Shown one piece after another: positions 7,145-10,466 of a DNA stretch of 10,466 nt. Where the stretch lies: assembly GCA_913775005.1 (NCBI GenBank), contig CAJYKY010000021.1, positions 1-10,466 on the forward strand, given 5' to 3'. The stretch comes from an uncultured Achromobacter sp. (GTDB lineage Bacteria; Pseudomonadota; Gammaproteobacteria; Burkholderiales; Burkholderiaceae_B). The notes under the pieces were generated by a model, which saw only the letters and a list, made by a program, of their open reading frames with translations, had not been told where the DNA came from and made no database searches. A program made the position numbers and the translations under genes. The first letter of the stretch is position 1, and every line of letters begins with the position of its first letter.

Positions 7145-8617
7145 ATGAAGAAATCGGCCCTCGTGGGTGTCGTCGTCGTTTTGGGCGCGGTGTGGACAGG
7201 TACGGCCTGGTTCACGGGCCAGAAGGCCGAAGACTTCGTCAAGCAATCGATCGACACCGCCAACGTCGAACTGAAGAAGCTCAACGAGCAGTGGGGCATC
7301 GCCTCGGCCGTTGAACTCGTCTCGTTCGAGCGCGGCGTGTTTTCGTCCACCGCGCGCTATCGCGTGAAGTTCACCACCCCCGCCGTCGAAGGCAAGCCTG
7401 CTGAAGACCGCGACCTGCTGTTCGTCGAACACCTGTCGCACGGCCCGCTGCCGCTGTCGAACCTGAAGACCGCCAACATCATGCCGGCCATGGTCGCCAG
7501 CGACTTCGCGCTGGAAGAGACGCCGACCGTCAAGGAATGGTTCGCCGCGTCCAAGGGCGCCGTGCCGCTGACCGGCCATTACAGCGTCAGCTATGGCAAG
7601 AACATCACCGGCAAGCTGAACGTGGCGCCGGCTGAAGTGGTCAAGGGCGACACCAGCCTGAACTTCTCGGGCATGGTCGGCAATATTGAATACGCCACCG
7701 ATTCCAAGCATGGCGTCATCGACCTGAAGACCGACAAGCTTGTGATGTCGGGCCAGACCGACAACAGCGACATCACCAGCATGACGCTGCAAGGCATCGC
7801 GCTCAACAGCGACCTCACCCCCACCGCCAACGGCATGTACGTGGGCAGCCAGAAGCTGACGCTGAAAGACTGGACGATCACCTCCAAGGAAAAGCCGCCC
7901 GTTCAGTTGAAGGACACGTCGATTGCCGTGGACATGAGCGAAACCGGCTCCGCCATGGGTGCCAAGATGGCCGTGGACTTCGGCATGATCAACGTGCAGG
8001 CCAAGGACGTGGCCGGCCTGAAGCTTGCCATCGACGTGCAGAAGCTGGATGCCAAGGCGTTCAAGGCACTGAACGACGTGTATGAAGCCGCTTCGCGCCG
8101 CATGATGCAAAGCAAGGGCGAAGAGCAGATGCCGCAATTCACGCCGGAAGAGCAGCAGGTCATCAAGACCAACGTTGAACTGCTGCTGGCCGGCAACCCC
8201 ACGCTGGCCGTGGCACCGCTGGAAGTGCGTACCGCCAACGGCACGTCCACGTTCAACCTGAACCTGGATCTGGCCAAGCCCGCGTCGATGGACGGTGAAT
8301 TTGCCGACACGCTGACGCAAGCCGTGCGCAAGCTGGACGCCAAGCTGGTGCTGTCCAAGGGCAACCTGGGCGACCTGATGGCCGTTGAACCGCTGATGCG
8401 CGGCGTGCCGGCCGAACAAGCCGCGCAAACCGCCAAGGGTCAGGCTGAAATGATCGGCACCATGGCCGCTGCCATGGGCATGGCCAAGGTGGAAAACAAC
8501 AACATCGTCACGTACCTGAACTACGCCGACGGCCAGGTCGACTTCAACGGCAAGAAGATGCCGGTTGAACAGTTCCTGATGATGGTGATGAGCGGCGCAA
8601 TGGGCGGCATGCGCTAA
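7145..8617 (+). CDS. YdgA-family protein (DUF945)
   Basis: A 490-residue protein of the YdgA/DUF945 family, whose biochemical role is not established; E. coli YdgA has about 502 residues. Residues 4-22 form a hydrophobic N-terminal signal anchor (SALVGVVVVLGAVWTGTAW), followed by the family-typical start of the soluble part (TGQKAEDFVKQSI, 24-36). The remainder has alternating hydrophobic stretches of a beta-rich periplasmic protein, with a Met-rich end (MMVMSGAMGGMR). It has no cysteine and no catalytic motif that I can point to. AAAGGA (7133-7138) lies six bases before ATG 7145; the in-frame ATG at 7076 overlaps the promoter and is rejected. The gene has its own -10 box and ends one base from the stop of the convergent amidohydrolase gene. 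Family call is by overall resemblance, with good but not complete certainty. Confidence 0.82.
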   Translation: MKKSALVGVVVVLGAVWTGTAWFTGQKAEDFVKQSIDTANVELKKLNEQWGIASAVELVSFERGVFSSTARYRVKFTTPAVEGKPAEDRDLLFVEHLSHGPLPLSNLKTANIMPAMVASDFALEETPTVKEWFAASKGAVPLTGHYSVSYGKNITGKLNVAPAEVVKGDTSLNFSGMVGNIEYATDSKHGVIDLKTDKLVMSGQTDNSDITSMTLQGIALNSDLTPTANGMYVGSQKLTLKDWTITSKEKPPVQLKDTSIAVDMSETGSAMGAKMAVDFGMINVQAKDVAGLKLAIDVQKLDAKAFKALNDVYEAASRRMMQSKGEEQMPQFTPEEQQVIKTNVELLLAGNPTLAVAPLEVRTANGTSTFNLNLDLAKPASMDGEFADTLTQAVRKLDAKLVLSKGNLGDLMAVEPLMRGVPAEQAAQTAKGQAEMIGTMAAAMGMAKVENNNIVTYLNYADGQVDFNGKKMPVEQFLMMVMSGAMGGMR

Positions 8618-8618
8618 A

Positions 8619-9824
8619 TCAGAACGGCAGCGCTCCCGCTGCCAGTTCTCCATTACGCAGCACGGCAACATGAAAGCGCTTGTCGGCGGCTTTCAGGATG
8701 TCTTCGGTGGGGTCGCCCTGCACCAGTAGCAGGTCGGCCACCTTGCCTTCAGCCACCACGCCGTGCTCGGTCATGCCCATCAGGTCATGGCCGCGCGAGG
8801 TGCCCGCGATCAACGCATCGACGGGCGTCATGCCGAACTCCACCATATACGCCAGCTCCATGGCGTTTTCCCCGTGCAGATTGAAAGGCGTGCCCGCATC
8901 CGTGCCCATGGCAATGCGGCCGCCCGCCTTGTAGTACATCTGGAACGACTCGCGATGGCGCTGTTCCACGGCGCGCGCCTTTTCCACTGCGTAGGCCGGA
9001 ATGCCGTTGTCGGCATTGGCGATGATGTTGCGCACGGCGGCAATGGTGGGCACCAGATAGGTTTCGGCCTCCAGCATTTCCCGCAGGCAGTCCTCGTCCA
9101 TGAAGATGCCGTGTTCGATGGAATCGATGCCCGCGCGCACCGCGTTCAGAATGCCCTGCGTCCCCTGTGCGTGACTGGCCGTGCTTTTGCGAAAGCGCTT
9201 GGCTTCATGCACACCGGCCTTCAATTCATCAAAGCTGTAATGCGCGTCCATGGGGCTGACGCCCGGCGTCATGACGCCGCCCGTAGCCATGATCTTCACG
9301 AGGTCGCAGCCCGCGTGCACCTGTTCGCGCACGGCTTTGATGACGTCGTCGCAGCCGTCGGCCACGCGGCCGATGCGGTTGCCATGCCCGCCCGTCATGC
9401 AGATGATGCGGCCCGAAGCCTTGATGGTCGGGCCGGGAAACACGCCGCGCGCAATCGCATCGCGCACGCCGAATTCCAGGTAGTCCTTACCGCCGCAATC
9501 GCGTAGCGCCGTGACGCCGCCGCGCAGGCTGTCTTGCGCGTTCTCCAGTGCCGTCAAGGTGATCTGCGCGGGGCCTTGCTTGCTGAGCAATGCGTTGGGA
9601 TCGGCGCCGCCGGTGTAGACAAGGTGGACGTGGCAGTCCGCCAGGCTGGGCATCAGCGTCATGCCCGTGGTGTTGACCGTCATGCCGGCATAGCCTTCGA
9701 AGGCGTTGACCGGCGCTACGCGCGCCACTTGCCGGCCTTCGATCAGCACGCCGTGATCACGCAAGGTGTTGCCTTCGCCGTCAAATACCAGGCCGCCGAT
9801 GAACAGGGTCTGTCGTGCCGTCAT
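8619..9824 (-). CDS. Metal-dependent amidohydrolase (imidazolonepropionase/prolidase-like)
   Basis: A 401-residue cytoplasmic hydrolase of the amidohydrolase superfamily (TIM barrel, one or two bound metals). Metal and catalytic residues seen in order: HxH at H65 and H67 (DCHVHL), a probable carboxylated lysine K177 in LVKIMATGG, H218 in ASHAQGT, H238 in IEHGIF and D309 in GTDAGTP. This set matches the subgroup containing Xaa-Pro and Xaa-Arg dipeptidases and imidazolonepropionase-like proteins; the true substrate cannot be told. The N- and C-terminal strands form the small beta domain (VFDGEG, VADLLLVQGDPTEDI). GGAG lies six bases before ATG 9824. The gene follows the peptide ABC transporter ATPase by 24 bases on the same strand, which favours a dipeptide or N-acyl amino-acid substrate brought in by that transporter. 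No signal peptide is present. Confidence 0.92.
   Translation of the reverse strand: MTARQTLFIGGLVFDGEGNTLRDHGVLIEGRQVARVAPVNAFEGYAGMTVNTTGMTLMPSLADCHVHLVYTGGADPNALLSKQGPAQITLTALENAQDSLRGGVTALRDCGGKDYLEFGVRDAIARGVFPGPTIKASGRIICMTGGHGNRIGRVADGCDDVIKAVREQVHAGCDLVKIMATGGVMTPGVSPMDAHYSFDELKAGVHEAKRFRKSTASHAQGTQGILNAVRAGIDSIEHGIFMDEDCLREMLEAETYLVPTIAAVRNIIANADNGIPAYAVEKARAVEQRHRESFQMYYKAGGRIAMGTDAGTPFNLHGENAMELAYMVEFGMTPVDALIAGTSRGHDLMGMTEHGVVAEGKVADLLLVQGDPTEDILKAADKRFHVAVLRNGELAAGALPF
8621..8649. terminator. Terminator-like hairpin inside the end of the amidohydrolase gene
   Basis: A stem of 12 bp with one bulged base (8644) pairs 8621-8632 with 8637-8649 around a four-base loop. It begins three bases after the DUF945 stop codon, while on the other strand it covers the last codons of the amidohydrolase. 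No strong T-run follows on either strand, so efficiency is uncertain, but it is the only hairpin available to either convergent gene here. Confidence 0.55.
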
Positions 9825-9848
9825 GTCTCGCTCCGGTTGCGCCTGGCG

Positions 9849-10466
9849 TCAAGCCTGCACCACATCCAGCCCCTCGCGGGACATGGATTGCAGATGCGGC
9901 ATCAGTCCAAGCAGGTGTTGGCTGTACGGGTGCTGCGGATGTTCGAACAGGCTTTCGGTATCGGCCACTTCCAGCAGTTCGCCATAACGCATGACGCCCA
10001 CGCGGTCGCACATCTGGCGGATCACGGGCAGGTCGTGGCTGATGAACAGCATGGTCAGGCCCAGCTCTTCTTGCAGGTCTTTGAGCAGGTTCAGGATCTG
10101 CGCCTGGATCGACACGTCCAGCGCCGACGTGGGTTCATCGCAGATCAGAAAGCGCGGGCGCGTGGCCAGCGCGCGGGCGATGCAGATACGCTGACGCTGG
10201 CCGCCGGAGAACTCGTGCGGATAGCGTTCAGCGGCGCGGTCGCCCAGCCCGACAACGTCAAGCAAGCCCGCCACGATGGCGCGCGTTTCGGCTTCGCTGG
10301 CCGCGAGCTTATGAAAGCGGATGGGCTCGGCAATGATGTCCAGCACGCGCATGCGCGGGTTCAGCGATGAAAACGGATCCTGGAAAATCATCTGGATCTG
10401 CCGGCGGAACGGGTTCAGCTGCTTCTCGCCTTTCAACGCGGTCAGGTCCGTGCCGCCAAACGTCAC
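9849..10466 (-). CDS. Dipeptide/oligopeptide ABC transporter ATP-binding protein, partial
   Basis: The last 205 codons of an ABC ATPase of the DppF/OppF type, which powers peptide (or nickel/opine) import; full-length members are about 320-330 residues. Within the visible part are the Q-loop IFQDPFSSLNPR (27-38), the signature FSGGQRQR (86-93), Walker B FLICDE (106-111) followed by PTSALD, and the H-loop ISHD (142-145). The oligopeptide-family tail HPQHPYSQHLLGLMP (176-190) is also present. Walker A and the N-terminus lie beyond the window; the first visible codon is a GTG inside the gene, not a start. In this family the permeases, binding protein and partner DppD/OppD-like ATPase usually lie upstream, here to the right of the window. 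The amidohydrolase gene 24 bases downstream is probably the next gene of the operon. Confidence 0.95.
   Translation of the reverse strand: MTFGGTDLTALKGEKQLNPFRRQIQMIFQDPFSSLNPRMRVLDIIAEPIRFHKLAASEAETRAIVAGLLDVVGLGDRAAERYPHEFSGGQRQRICIARALATRPRFLICDEPTSALDVSIQAQILNLLKDLQEELGLTMLFISHDLPVIRQMCDRVGVMRYGELLEVADTESLFEHPQHPYSQHLLGLMPHLQSMSREGLDVVQA

Noticed and set aside
7085..8671. A 528-codon open frame on the minus strand opposite the DUF945 gene
   Set aside because: The translation is rich in His, Gln and Arg with no recognisable domain. The + strand frame has a ribosome site, a -10 box, a signal anchor and family resemblance.
9534..10370. A 278-codon open frame on the + strand opposite the amidohydrolase and ABC genes
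   Set aside because: It spans the junction of two well-supported minus-strand genes and its translation is Gln/His/Ala-rich, typical of an antisense shadow.

Overview
The window looks like an ordinary chromosomal segment of a high-GC betaproteobacterium. Alcaligenaceae (Achromobacter or Bordetella relatives) fits best. The basis is the strong G/C third-position bias, the recalled close similarity of the bacterioferritin and release factor 3 proteins to that family, and the mix of housekeeping genes with a peptide/amidohydrolase uptake cassette. The assignment rests on recognition, not on a search.

Layout, left to right. The 3' tail of an unidentified + strand gene (to 86) is followed by a good hairpin terminator (104-140). 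A DMT/EamA-type ten-helix transporter lies at 274-1185 (+). A 384-base gene-free stretch follows, holding a small hairpin just after the transporter and a Fur-box-like site, and then bacterioferritin (1570-2046, +). A 14-bp bidirectional terminator (2075-2104) separates bfr from a leftward block: a membrane-anchored or exported Pro-rich protein of unknown function with four cysteines (2138-2812), 36 bases behind prfC (release factor 3, 2849-4456). Then come a RhtB/LysE-family amino-acid exporter (4569-5198) with its own hairpin terminator, and an RhlE-type DEAD-box RNA helicase with a long RGG tail (5270-6838), which I start at a TTG codon. A 306-base divergent intergenic region carries candidate promoters for the helicase (-) and for a DUF945/YdgA-family protein (7145-8617, +). 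The DUF945 gene converges on a metal-dependent amidohydrolase (8619-9824, -) with one base between the stop codons. The amidohydrolase lies 24 bases downstream of a dipeptide/oligopeptide ABC transporter ATPase (9849-10466, -) cut off by the window end.

How the genes relate. The ABC ATPase and amidohydrolase probably form the end of a peptide-uptake operon, with the enzyme processing an imported peptide or amide. bfr stores iron and may be under iron control. prfC and rhlE act in translation termination and RNA remodelling. The remaining genes are single transporters or envelope proteins.

I found no CRISPR array, mobile element, RNA gene, toxin-antitoxin pair, phage gene or obvious new multi-gene system. 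The points most worth a second look are a threonine where bacterioferritin normally has a ferroxidase glutamate, an eight-C tract inside the unknown four-cysteine gene placed so that slippage would remove the cysteine region, a terminator-like hairpin embedded in the end of a convergent gene, and unusual starts for rhlE (TTG) and prfC (no Shine-Dalgarno, close -10-like box).
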